NCBI GenBank assembly: GCA_020025535.1
Contig: JAHHRY010000004.1
Location: 1 to 64,000, forward strand
Length of the DNA: 64,000 nt
Reading direction: 5' to 3'
DNA from: Oscillospiraceae bacterium
GTDB taxonomy: Bacteria; Bacillota; Clostridia; Oscillospirales; Oscillospiraceae
Part shown: positions 15,855-23,580 of the stretch, in pieces
Layout of the letters: the number at the start of each line of letters is the position of its first letter
Numbering within the stretch: position 1 is the first letter of the stretch
The notes under the pieces: model-generated
What the model was told of the DNA's origin: nothing
Seen by the model: the letters and a program-made list of their open reading frames with translations, nothing else
Database searches by the model: none
Position numbers and translations under genes: made by a program

Positions 15855-16490
15855 ATGATTGAATTGAAGCATCTGCAGCAGCGTCGGGGCAATGTCCCTC
15901 TCAGAATCGCCCGTGGCCATTTTGCCACCAACCATAGCCACATCAACTACTATATCGATATCACCTTCCAAAAGACCCGTCTCAGCGAGGCCAAGACTAC
16001 CGCCTATGCGCTGGTGTCCCACTTCATCAACGATACACCGGTGGATACCGTCCTGTGTCTGGACGGCACCGCCGTTCTTGGCACCTGTGTGGCAGAGGAA
16101 CTGACCAAAAGCGGTTTCCGTACCATCAACGCACACCAGACGATCTATGTTCTGGAGCCGGAATACAATGCCAATTCTCAGATTATTTTCCGGGACAATG
16201 TGCGTCCCATGATTACCGGCAAGAATGTCCTGATTCTGATGGCCTCGGTCACCACCGGCTTCACCGCCAAGCGCAGCATTGAAGCCATCGGCTACTACGG
16301 CGGAAATGTGGTAGGCGTTGCAGCCATCTACCGCAATCTGGACGAAATCGCCGGTTATCCGGTCCGTTCCGTCTACGACATCAGTGACCTGCCGGACTAC
16401 GCCAGCTACGATTACAAAGAGTGCCCCTACTGCAAGCAGGGGAAAAAGCTGGACGGCCTTGTAAACAGTTTCGGCTTTTCTGCACTTTAG
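15855..16490 (+). CDS. Type I phosphoribosyltransferase family protein (orotate PRTase-like)
   Basis: 211 residues. The core 'VDTVLCLDGTAVLGTCVAEEL' and 'ITGKNVLILMASVTTGFTAKRSIEAI' resembles the PRPP-binding loop of type I phosphoribosyltransferases, although the usual acidic pair is weakly conserved ('LILMASVTTG'). A CPYCKQGKK zinc-knuckle-like motif lies near the C-terminus. The base it would act on is unknown; orotate is the usual automatic label. The start is the ATG at 15855 (GGGAGG 8 bases upstream); the ATG at 15849 is too close to that site, and the longer open frame from 15756 overlaps the promoter and hairpins. Confidence 0.75.
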   Translation: MIELKHLQQRRGNVPLRIARGHFATNHSHINYYIDITFQKTRLSEAKTTAYALVSHFINDTPVDTVLCLDGTAVLGTCVAEELTKSGFRTINAHQTIYVLEPEYNANSQIIFRDNVRPMITGKNVLILMASVTTGFTAKRSIEAIGYYGGNVVGVAAIYRNLDEIAGYPVRSVYDISDLPDYASYDYKECPYCKQGKKLDGLVNSFGFSAL

Positions 16491-16500
16491 AACAAAAATT

Positions 16501-16536
16501 AACTCCCCCGGTCAGAAAACCGGGGGAGTTTCTGTT
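16501..16536. terminator. Bidirectional terminator
   Basis: A 12-bp stem (AACTCCCCCGGT 16501-16512 with ACCGGGGGAGTT 16519-16530) lies between convergent genes. T-rich sequence follows on both strands, so it can serve both the phosphoribosyltransferase and the M42 peptidase gene. Confidence 0.8.
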
Positions 16537-16541
16537 ATTTC

Positions 16542-17582
16542 TTACACATCCAGATAGCCGCAGATCACCTTCAGGGTGTTGTACACACCATCGATGTGGC
16601 TGCGCTCATAGCCGTGGCTGGCGTAAACGCCGGCACCGATCAGGCCATGGCGAATGTCCACACCGCTGCGAAGGGTTGCCTCCACGTCGGAACCGTAGAA
16701 GGGATAAATATCCACTGCGTAATCGGCATTCGTCTTCTTGGCTGCATCGATGAGCTTACCCACTACATCATAGCTGTAGGGGCCGCCGGAGTCCTTGGCA
16801 CAGATGGAAACCTGACGCTCAGTGCACTGCAGGCCGGTACCCACACAGCCCATATCCACGGAAATCGCCTCGGTCACACCTGCAGGCACGGAAGCACTGC
16901 CGCCGTGACCCACTTCTTCGTATACGGTTACATGGCAGTATACCCGGCGTTCGGGGGTAATATTGTTGTCATGCAGATACTTGGCAAAGCCCAGCAGAAT
17001 ACCTACGGACAGCTTGTCATCCAGGAAACGGCTCTTCAGATAGCCGGAAGCCGTTCTTCTGGTGCGGGGCTCAAAGCAGGCCACATCCCCAACCTCGATA
17101 CCCAGAGCGCGGGTATCGGCAGCGGAGCCGACGTTCTCATCCAGAACGATCTCCACGGTGTTCCAGGTGCGGGAAGTGCTGCCATATTCGCCATTGACAT
17201 GAATGGAGGCATTGCACAGCTGGCAGGTGCCCTCGATCACTTTGCCGTCACGGGTGTAGATGCGGACGTTCTCGGTCTCCGCGTTTTCCGGGCGCATACC
17301 GCCCAGAGGTGTCAGGCGCAGGCGGCCGTTTCCTTTGATTTCCGCCACCATGCCGCCCAGAGTATCGGCATGTGCCTCCAGCAGCAGGCCATCGTCCTTG
17401 TTCCTGCCGCCCAGGTCGATGATAACACCGCCCTTGGTGGTGATGGTTGCGGAGAAGCCCAGCTTTTCAAAAGCTTCCTTGACCCAGGCCGCAGCCTTTG
17501 CGGTATAGCCGGAAGGAGAATCCACGGCCATCAGAGCCGCTGTCTGTTCCCAGGCAAAATCCGCATACTGAAATTCAATCAT
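16542..17582 (-). CDS. M42 family metallopeptidase
   Basis: 346 residues of the dodecameric M42 aminopeptidase family (TET/FrvX/PepA-like), cytosolic enzymes trimming peptides. The binuclear metal site is intact: 'LLEAHADTLGG' (His71), 'SRFLDDKLSVG' (about 185-193), 'TVYEEVGHGG' (Glu222/223), 'VDMG' (Asp243) and a C-terminal 'SHGYERSH'. The ATG at 17582 has AGGAGG. It overlaps the YdcF-type gene by 8 bases and is co-transcribed with it from 18394-18422. It may help degrade peptides brought in by the Opp system further along. Confidence 0.93.
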   Translation of the reverse strand: MIEFQYADFAWEQTAALMAVDSPSGYTAKAAAWVKEAFEKLGFSATITTKGGVIIDLGGRNKDDGLLLEAHADTLGGMVAEIKGNGRLRLTPLGGMRPENAETENVRIYTRDGKVIEGTCQLCNASIHVNGEYGSTSRTWNTVEIVLDENVGSAADTRALGIEVGDVACFEPRTRRTASGYLKSRFLDDKLSVGILLGFAKYLHDNNITPERRVYCHVTVYEEVGHGGSASVPAGVTEAISVDMGCVGTGLQCTERQVSICAKDSGGPYSYDVVGKLIDAAKKTNADYAVDIYPFYGSDVEATLRSGVDIRHGLIGAGVYASHGYERSHIDGVYNTLKVICGYLDV

Positions 17583-18372
17583 GGTATTGTCCTCCTAAAA
17601 TCAAATAATGCCATACACCTGCGATTTCCCGCAGGAAATAGTTAATACGAAGGGAAACCCAGGCTGTTTTTGCCGGGATTCCCACAGACTCCACACCGCA
17701 TTCATCGGCAAAGAGTCCGGCTCGGAACAGGTGATACTCGCTGGAAACAATGGCAACCTTCTCCGGGCGGCTGCCGGTTTTCTCCTGAATCATTCTGAGG
17801 GAAAAATGCAGATTTTCCCAGGTGGAAACAGCCTTGTCCTCCATCCAGATTCTCTGCGGATCAATTCCCTTCTCCACCAGAGATTCATACATACACTGAG
17901 CCTCGGAGATGTTCTCGCCGTCTCCTTTTCCACCGGAGACAATGCACACCGTATCGGGATTTTTCTGCAGGTATGCATAAGCCGCATTGATCCGCTCCGC
18001 AAGTGTGACGGACGGGGCATGGCCGTTGACCTTCGCACCCAGCACGATCACATAGCCGCACTCTTTCTCCGGCTGCCCAAAGCTGGCCTTCACCACCAGA
18101 ATACCAGTGACCGTCACCACCGTCAGACCGATGCACACACAGGCCGTCAGAACGCGGCGCAGGATTTTCCCCACTTTTTCGTTGTGCTTTATATAGATGC
18201 CCAGCAGATTATAGACGCAAAGCAGTACTGCCAGTGCAGAGAATACGAGTGCCGTAAACCCAAACCCGGGAGCAAAATTACGAAAAAATACCGCCGCCAT
18301 CAGGCAGAGCAGTGGGTAGAGCCAGACATGAAAACGTTTGCAGAAATCAGCAATTTTTGCTTTTGTATTCAA
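17575..18372 (-). CDS. YdcF/SanA family membrane protein (DUF218)
   Basis: 265 residues with three to four N-terminal hydrophobic segments (about residues 16-110), then a DUF218 domain: 'CGYVIVLGAKVNGHAPSVTLAERI', 'VSGGKGDGENISEAQCM' and 'STWENLHFS'. Members such as ElyC and SanA act in envelope maintenance; the biochemical role is not settled. The start is TTG at 18372 preceded by GGAGGAGG, an alternative start codon with a strong ribosome site. It is the first gene of a two-gene operon with the M42 peptidase. Confidence 0.85.
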   Translation of the reverse strand: MNTKAKIADFCKRFHVWLYPLLCLMAAVFFRNFAPGFGFTALVFSALAVLLCVYNLLGIYIKHNEKVGKILRRVLTACVCIGLTVVTVTGILVVKASFGQPEKECGYVIVLGAKVNGHAPSVTLAERINAAYAYLQKNPDTVCIVSGGKGDGENISEAQCMYESLVEKGIDPQRIWMEDKAVSTWENLHFSLRMIQEKTGSRPEKVAIVSSEYHLFRAGLFADECGVESVGIPAKTAWVSLRINYFLREIAGVWHYLILGGQYHD

Positions 18373-18393
18373 AGTCCTACCTCCTCCCGGCTC

Positions 18394-18422
18394 ATTCTAA
18401 CATATCCGCAAAAAGAAAACAA
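18394..18422 (-). promoter_or_regulatory. Promoter of the YdcF-M42 operon
   Basis: TTGTTT (18422-18417), a 17-base spacer and TAGAAT (18399-18394). The -35 hexamer is built from the T-run of the upstream thrS terminator. Confidence 0.65.
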
Positions 18423-18445
18423 GCCACCCCCGTCGGGAGTGGCTT
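18405..18445 (-). terminator. thrS terminator
   Basis: An AAGCCAC...GTGGCTT stem (18421-18445) is followed on the minus strand by a T-rich tract, 20 bases after the thrS stop codon. Confidence 0.75.
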
Positions 18446-18464
18446 GTAATATGAGGAAAAATTT

Positions 18465-20261
18465 TTAGACTTCCTTGCTCTTGGTGGCAATTTCCATCAG
18501 GCACTTGGACAGGAACTCGTCCGGAGTCATGGCGCCCAGATCATCGCCCTTGCGGGTACGGACGGAAACGGTACCGTTCTCCATATCCCGGTCGCCGACA
18601 ACCAGCATATAGGGGATCTTGTTCATCTGTGCCTCGCGGATCTTATAGCCCAGCTTCTCGCTTCTCATATCGCCCTCGGCACGGATGCCGGCGTTCTTCA
18701 GCTTCTCCACCACGTCCTTTGCGTAGTCGTGAGCACGGTCGGTAATGGGCATGACCTTGACCTGCGTACCCATCAGCCACAGAGGCAGTGCACCGGCGTA
18801 CTTCTCGATCAGCAGAGCCAGCGTACGCTCGTAGCAGCCCATGGAAGTACGGTGGATGATATAGGGCGTCTTCTTCTGACCGTCGGAGTCCACATATTCC
18901 ATGCCGAACCGCTCTGCCAGCAGCATATCGATCTGAATGGTGATCAGCGTATCTTCCTTGCCGAATACGTTCTTGATCTGAACGTCCAGCTTGGGGCCGT
19001 AGAAGGCAGCCTCGTCGATGCCCACTTCGTACTTGACACCCAGATCATCCAGAATGGTCTTCATGGTGGACTGTGCCAGATTCCACTGCTCGGCAGTACC
19101 TTCGTACTTTACGCCGGCCTTGGCAGGATCCCACTGAGAGAAACGGAAGGAGCAGTCCTCCTTCAGGCCCAGTGTCTCCATGCAGTAGTTGGCCAGATCC
19201 AGACAGTTCTTGAACTCTTCTTCCAGCTGGTCGGGACGCAGCACGATATGGCCCTCGGAAATGGTGAACTGACGGACACGGATCAGGCCGTGCATTTCGC
19301 CGGAATCCTCGTTACGGAACAAGGTGGAAGTTTCACCCAGACGCATGGGCAGATCTCTGTAGGAACGTGCTCTGTTCAGGTAGACCTGATACTGGAAGGG
19401 ACAAGTCATAGGACGCAGGGCAAAGCATTCCTTGCTCTCGTCGTTGGGGTCGCCCAGAACGAACATACCGTCACGGTAATGATCCCAGTGGCCGGAAATC
19501 TTATACAGATCACTCTTGGCCATCAGAGGCGTCTTGGTCAGGATATAACCGCGCTTCTGCTCCTCGTCCTCGATCCAGCGCTGCAGCAACTGCACGGCAC
19601 GGGCACCGTTGGGCAGCAGCACAGGCAGGCCCTGGCCGATGCAGTCCACGGTGGTGAAGTATTCCAGCTCACGGCCCAGCTTGTTGTGGTCACGCTTCAG
19701 AGCCTCTTCCTGCCTGCGCAGGTACTCGTCCAGCTCGTCCTTGCTGGGGAAGCCGATACCGTAGATACGCTGCAGCATCTTCCGGTTGGAATCTCCGCGC
19801 CAGTAAGCGCCGCAGGACTTGGTCAGCTTAAAGCCGTTGTGCTTGATACGGCCGGTATGATCCAGATGAGGGCCTGCACACAGGTCGGTGAATTCGCCCT
19901 GAGTATAGAAGGAAATAACGGCATCCTCCGGCAGATCCTGAATCAGCTCTACCTTATAAGGCTCATTCTTTTCCTGCATATAAGCGATAGCCTCTTCTCT
20001 GGGCTTTTCGCTGCGCTCCAGACGGATGCGCTCCTTGCAGATCTTCTTCATTTCGGCCTCGATCTGAGAAAGATGATCCGGCGTGAAGGCAAAAGGTGCA
20101 TCAAAGTCGTAATACCAGCCCTCGTCAATAGCGGGGCCGATTGCCAGCTGCACCTCAGGCCACAGACGCTTGACGGCCTGCGCCATCACATGGGAGCAGG
20201 TATGCCAGTAAGTCTTGCGGTACTGGGGATTTTCAAACGTATACAGATTTTCTTCGGACAT
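18465..20261 (-). CDS. thrS: Threonyl-tRNA synthetase lacking the TGS domain
   Basis: 598 residues. It charges tRNA-Thr. The editing-domain signature HxxxH is His20-x3-His24, with 'DLCAGPHLDHTG' further on; class II motifs include 'MTCPFQYQVY' (a zinc ligand), 'ETSTLFRNEDSGEMHGLIRVR' and 'IIHRTSMGCYERTLALLIE'. E. coli ThrRS has its HxxxH at residues 73-77, so the N-terminal TGS domain (~55 residues) is absent while editing, catalytic and anticodon domains remain. TGS-less bacterial ThrRS exist in Clostridia. Expression is controlled by the T-box leader upstream. Confidence 0.97.
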   Translation of the reverse strand: MSEENLYTFENPQYRKTYWHTCSHVMAQAVKRLWPEVQLAIGPAIDEGWYYDFDAPFAFTPDHLSQIEAEMKKICKERIRLERSEKPREEAIAYMQEKNEPYKVELIQDLPEDAVISFYTQGEFTDLCAGPHLDHTGRIKHNGFKLTKSCGAYWRGDSNRKMLQRIYGIGFPSKDELDEYLRRQEEALKRDHNKLGRELEYFTTVDCIGQGLPVLLPNGARAVQLLQRWIEDEEQKRGYILTKTPLMAKSDLYKISGHWDHYRDGMFVLGDPNDESKECFALRPMTCPFQYQVYLNRARSYRDLPMRLGETSTLFRNEDSGEMHGLIRVRQFTISEGHIVLRPDQLEEEFKNCLDLANYCMETLGLKEDCSFRFSQWDPAKAGVKYEGTAEQWNLAQSTMKTILDDLGVKYEVGIDEAAFYGPKLDVQIKNVFGKEDTLITIQIDMLLAERFGMEYVDSDGQKKTPYIIHRTSMGCYERTLALLIEKYAGALPLWLMGTQVKVMPITDRAHDYAKDVVEKLKNAGIRAEGDMRSEKLGYKIREAQMNKIPYMLVVGDRDMENGTVSVRTRKGDDLGAMTPDEFLSKCLMEIATKSKEV

Positions 20262-20290
20262 GATTTTTACCTCCTTTAATCTTGGGGGAA

Positions 20291-20540
20291 GGTATAAAAA
20301 ATACCCACCCCTGAAAAATCAGGGGTGGGATACAAAAATTGCATTCCACGGTTCCACCCTGGTTGCAGCAAGCGCTGCCACTCATTGACGCTTTAACGGG
20401 CGCACCCGTCCCGGCATTTCCACCGGGCGGCTCAAAAGTGGTGCTTCATACGGCAGACTAGCAAAGCCATCGCAGCAAACAGGCTTCTCTCTGGGCTTCT
20501 TGCCATATGGGCGTGTCTTTATCACAGCCTTTTATATTAT
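20291..20540 (-). promoter_or_regulatory. T-box riboswitch (thrS leader)
   Basis: The minus strand carries the T-box core AGGGTGGAACCGTG (20360-20347), which pairs with uncharged tRNA. Upstream of it are long GC-rich stems, including one around 20400-20440. Immediately downstream is a terminator (20302-20314 with 20319-20331) followed by TTTTTT. Uncharged tRNA-Thr should favour the antiterminator and thrS transcription. A TTGACA exists at 20573-20568 but no -10 at a good distance, so the promoter is not assigned. Confidence 0.9.
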
Positions 20541-20584
20541 TACAAGCCTACCACAGATTCCTCTGAATGTCAATGCTTTTACCA

Positions 20585-20613
20585 TTGAAAAAATCGGATA
20601 TTTCTGCTATACT
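20585..20613 (+). promoter_or_regulatory. Promoter of rsmA
   Basis: TTGAAA (20585-20590), a 17-base spacer and TATACT (20608-20613), 25 bases before the start codon. Confidence 0.75.
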
Positions 20614-20638
20614 ATGAGAAAAGAAAGGCGGATATATT

Positions 20639-21505
20639 ATGATTGACGTTTGTAATATTCAGGTTATGAAGCCCCTGCTGGCTGAACACGGTTTCCATTT
20701 TTCCAAGGCCAAGGGCCAGAACTTTCTGATTGCCCCCTGGGTGCCGCAGAGCATTGCCGCCGATTCCGGTGTGGACCGGGACACCGGCGTACTGGAAATC
20801 GGCCCCGGCATCGGCCCGCTGACCCAGCAGCTTTGTCTGCGTGCCGGTAAGGTCTGCGCCGTCGAGCTGGACAGGCGACTGGCCCCCATTCTGAAGCAGA
20901 CCGTGGGAGAATTTGACAATCTGGAAATCATCTGGGACGACGTTCTGAAGCTGGATGTTCCGGCGCTGGTCAGAGAAAAATTTTCCGGTCTGCGCCCCGT
21001 GGCCTGCGCCAATCTTCCCTATTACATCACTTCCCCAATTCTCACCGCCCTGCTGCAGGCGGACTGCTTCGATGCCGTTACCGTCATGGTACAGAAGGAA
21101 GTTGCACAGCGAATCGCTGCCAAACCCGGCTCCGCCGATTACAGTGCCTTTACGGTATTTTGTCAGTATTATGCCCAGCCGGAACTGCTTTTTGATGTGC
21201 CCGCCCACTGTTTCCTTCCCCAGCCGAAGGTCACCTCGGCCGTCATTACGCTGCGTGTGCGCCATGACCGCCCCTGGAATATCGTAAATACGGATATTTT
21301 CTTCCGTACCGTCCGTGCCAGCTTTGCCATGCGCCGCAAAAAGCTGTGCAACGGTCTGGCCGCAGGCTTCCCGGAGCTGGGAAAGCAGGGTGCCGCCGAA
21401 GTCATCGCCGCCTGCGGGCTTTCGGAAAACGTCCGGGGCGAAACTCTGGACATCCCCGCATTTGCCGCTCTTTCCAACGAAATCGTCCGCAGACGGGAAA
21501 TGTAA
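20639..21505 (+). CDS. rsmA: 16S rRNA dimethyladenosine transferase
   Basis: 288 residues. RsmA/KsgA dimethylates two adjacent adenines in helix 45 of 16S rRNA using S-adenosylmethionine. Visible motifs are the family start 'FHFSKAKGQNFLI', the SAM-binding 'VLEIGPGIGPLTQQL' near residue 46 and the catalytic 'NLPYYITSPILTALL' near residue 123. Length is normal. The ATG at 20639 follows an AAAGG site and lies 25 bases after the -10. The YjjG-type gene follows 33 bases later and probably shares the transcript. Confidence 0.96.
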   Translation: MIDVCNIQVMKPLLAEHGFHFSKAKGQNFLIAPWVPQSIAADSGVDRDTGVLEIGPGIGPLTQQLCLRAGKVCAVELDRRLAPILKQTVGEFDNLEIIWDDVLKLDVPALVREKFSGLRPVACANLPYYITSPILTALLQADCFDAVTVMVQKEVAQRIAAKPGSADYSAFTVFCQYYAQPELLFDVPAHCFLPQPKVTSAVITLRVRHDRPWNIVNTDIFFRTVRASFAMRRKKLCNGLAAGFPELGKQGAAEVIAACGLSENVRGETLDIPAFAALSNEIVRRREM

Positions 21506-21538
21506 CGAACCACACCATTATATTATAAGGAGTAAACC

Positions 21539-22243
21539 ATGTTTCAATACCTTTTTCTCGACCTGGACGATACGATCTTTGACTTTCACAAGGCCGAATA
21601 CGTTGCTGTAGGAAAAACCATGGCCTCCTTAGGCATCGATCCCACAGAAGAAATCCGTGACCGCTACCGGATCATCAACCTGGCACACTGGAAAATGCTG
21701 GAACGTAAAGAAAGAACCAGAGAACAGATCGTTGTGGATCGCTTTGCCGTGCTTTTTCAGGAGTTGGGCGTAGATGCCGATGCCGCCCAATGTGCTGAAC
21801 AGTATGCAGAAAACCTCTCCCGTCAGCACGACTTATTGCCCGGTGCAAAGGAAGCACTGGAAATACTCGGCAAAAAGTACCGGCTATTCCTCGCCAGTAA
21901 CGGAACCGGTTGGGTACAAGTACGCCGCATGAAGGATGCCAATATCGGACATTACTTTGAAAAAGCCTTTATCTCCGAGGAAATTGGGGAAAACAAGCCG
22001 GATGCTGCCTTCTTCCGGCGGTCGTTTTCTCAAATCCCGGACTTCGATCCCGCCAAAGCTTTGATGGTTGGTGACAGTCTCACATCGGACATACTGGGTG
22101 CCAACAATGCAGGCATTGCCTCCTGCTGGGTCAATCCCAAGCATAAGCCCAGACAGCCGGGCATCTCCGTTGACTACGAAATCAGTGCTTTGTCGGAGCT
22201 GTATCCCCTTCTGGAAACACTACCGGTACACGCTTGCGAATAA
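21539..22243 (+). CDS. YjjG-type HAD nucleotidase
   Basis: 234 residues with the HAD motifs: 'YLFLDLDDTIFDFHKAE' (nucleophile Asp in motif I), 'LFLASNGTGWVQVRR' (motif II) and 'ALMVGDSLTSDILGANNAGI' (motif IV). The YjjG/YfnB subfamily dephosphorylates non-canonical pyrimidine nucleotides as house-cleaning. The ATG at 21539 has AAGGAG. The last 62 bases overlap the end of the convergent sfsA gene. Confidence 0.9.
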   Translation: MFQYLFLDLDDTIFDFHKAEYVAVGKTMASLGIDPTEEIRDRYRIINLAHWKMLERKERTREQIVVDRFAVLFQELGVDADAAQCAEQYAENLSRQHDLLPGAKEALEILGKKYRLFLASNGTGWVQVRRMKDANIGHYFEKAFISEEIGENKPDAAFFRRSFSQIPDFDPAKALMVGDSLTSDILGANNAGIASCWVNPKHKPRQPGISVDYEISALSELYPLLETLPVHACE

Positions 22244-22895
22244 TCATGGAATTTTGCGTCACATGGCAATCCATGGCAATGATTTGGACTCCGCTTTCCG
22301 CAGCCTTACGCAGCGCTGCGCCGAAGGCGGGGTCTGTTTTGTCATTGGGGTGCAAATACTGTACATCCTCCATTTGAATTACAAACAGAGCGTAGGTACC
22401 ATAGCCCTCCTCCACCGCCCGAGCCAGTCCCTCCAGATGCTTTGTGCCCCGCTGTGTGGGCGCATCCGGGAAGACACAAACGCCATCATTTTCCAGTGTC
22501 ACGCCTTTGACCTCTAAAAAGCAGGGCTTTCCTTCCTTTTGGAAAGCAAAATCAAAGCGGGAGTCTCCATGCCGTACCTCTGCCCGCAAATCCGTGATTT
22601 CTCCAAGGCCGCCGGAAAGCAGCCATTCCTTTGCCGCCGCATTGGGTGCCTGAGAATCCATATTGATCAGACGGTTTCCCTTTTGCACTGAAATCAGATC
22701 AAATTTGGTTTTGCGTGCAGGATTATCAAATTGCTGGCACCACACCTGCGCCCCGGACGGCAGCAGTTCCCGGCAGCGGCCGGTATTCTTAACATGGCAG
22801 ATCTCTTCTGTTCCGCCGATCTCCACATGGGCGATAAAGCGATTGGGACGGGACAAAAAAACGCCGGACACCATATGGGAATATTCCACATTCAT
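22182..22895 (-). CDS. sfsA: SfsA family DNA/RNA nuclease
   Basis: 237 residues from the ATG at 22895 (MNVEYSHMV), the normal SfsA length. The open frame runs further upstream to 23033, but that part covers the tRNA promoter and has no homology. Characteristic segments are 'SRPNRFIAHVEIGG', 'CHVKNTGRCRELLPSGA', 'RHGDSRFDFAF' and 'CFLEVKGVTL', the last two holding the nuclease acidic residues. The name derives from 'sugar fermentation stimulation'; the protein binds DNA and a nuclease activity is reported for the family. Tail-to-tail overlap of 62 bases with the YjjG gene. Confidence 0.93.
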   Translation of the reverse strand: MNVEYSHMVSGVFLSRPNRFIAHVEIGGTEEICHVKNTGRCRELLPSGAQVWCQQFDNPARKTKFDLISVQKGNRLINMDSQAPNAAAKEWLLSGGLGEITDLRAEVRHGDSRFDFAFQKEGKPCFLEVKGVTLENDGVCVFPDAPTQRGTKHLEGLARAVEEGYGTYALFVIQMEDVQYLHPNDKTDPAFGAALRKAAESGVQIIAMDCHVTQNSMIIRKRVPVVFPEGDTAPTKH

Positions 22896-22958
22896 CACTC
22901 CTTTTGCGTATACAATACCATATTTTTGTATTTTGGCAATGGTTAGCGGAAAATACTC

Positions 22959-22986
22959 TTGACATCTCCACTTTATATGGTATAAT
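22959..22986 (+). promoter_or_regulatory. Promoter of tRNA-Val(CAC)
   Basis: Perfect TTGACA (22959-22964) and TATAAT (22981-22986) with a 16-base spacer, 17 bases before the mature tRNA 5' end. Confidence 0.85.
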
Positions 22987-23003
22987 GATTTTCGTTCCGA
23001 AAT

Positions 23004-23080
23004 GGAGGCATAGCTCAGCTGGTTAGAGCGCATGCTTCACACGCATGAGGTCACAGGTTCGAGTCCTGTTGTCTCCACCA
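23004..23080 (+). tRNA. tRNA-Val (anticodon CAC)
   Basis: The acceptor stem GGAGGCA pairs with TGTCTCC. The D arm is GCTC...GAGC, the anticodon stem CATGC/GCATG encloses loop TTCACAC, giving anticodon CAC (reads GTG), and the T arm contains GTTCGAGTC. CCA is encoded at 23078-23080. Confidence 0.95.
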
Positions 23081-23089
23081 TAACGAAAA

Positions 23090-23116
23090 GTCCACCCAAT
23101 AGGGTGGGCTTTTTTT
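23090..23116 (+). terminator. tRNA-Val(CAC) terminator
   Basis: The 8-bp stem GTCCACCC (23090-23097) with GGGTGGGC (23102-23109) is followed by seven T residues. Confidence 0.85.
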
Positions 23117-23173
23117 GTTTTGTTTGTGCTTAGACTGGAAATACTAAGCCGATGTCGGTTTCTTCCTTCCAAA

Positions 23174-23401
23174 TCAGATGGGCGTAAAAATGAACTTCTG
23201 CGTCAGCCCCTGACAAACGGCAAATATGGTCACCGTTCCGTCTTCGCGTGTGTCGGCGGTAATCTCCACAGCCTTTCCCTTCAAAAACTGCCGCACATAT
23301 TCCACAGGATCCTCCGTTTCAACTTCATCAAAAAACACGTCCCGCATTTGGTTGTTTCGACAAAGATTTTGTATTTCCCGTACCAATTCGTATTCTGCCA
23401 T
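23174..23401 (-). CDS. Small conserved-looking hypothetical protein
   Basis: 75 residues, acidic and soluble, with no recognised domain. It opens 'MAEYELVREIQNLCRNNQ' and has an alternating beta-like C-terminus ending 'QKFIFTPI'. The ATG at 23401 was chosen because GGGAGG lies 7 bases upstream; the frame extends to 23446 but without a ribosome site. It is transcribed divergently from the glucuronide operon. No function is proposed. Confidence 0.65.
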   Translation of the reverse strand: MAEYELVREIQNLCRNNQMRDVFFDEVETEDPVEYVRQFLKGKAVEITADTREDGTVTIFAVCQGLTQKFIFTPI

Positions 23402-23466
23402 GTCTATTCCTCCCATATTTTCAATTTCGTAGTCATTTGTACACAATAAGTATACATTTTACCCAC

Positions 23467-23495
23467 TTCACAAATGGTGCTTTTTGTTTTATAAT
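23467..23495 (+). promoter_or_regulatory. Promoter of the glucuronide operon
   Basis: TTCACA (23467-23472), a 17-base spacer and perfect TATAAT (23490-23495). Transcription would begin near 23502 and could run through all six genes to the terminator at 30912-30947. No clear operator palindrome was found. Confidence 0.75.
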
Positions 23496-23580
23496 AGCAG
23501 AACTTTGTACTTTATGCAAAATATATTTCCCCTATTCGGTATCAGAATCCGGGCAGGGGTTATTCAAAGGAGCATGCTCT

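Noticed and set aside
20563..20600. thrS leader promoter with TTGACA at 20573-20568
   Set aside because: The hexamer 17 bases on (TAGGCT) is poor, and better -10-like sequences are 25 or more bases away.
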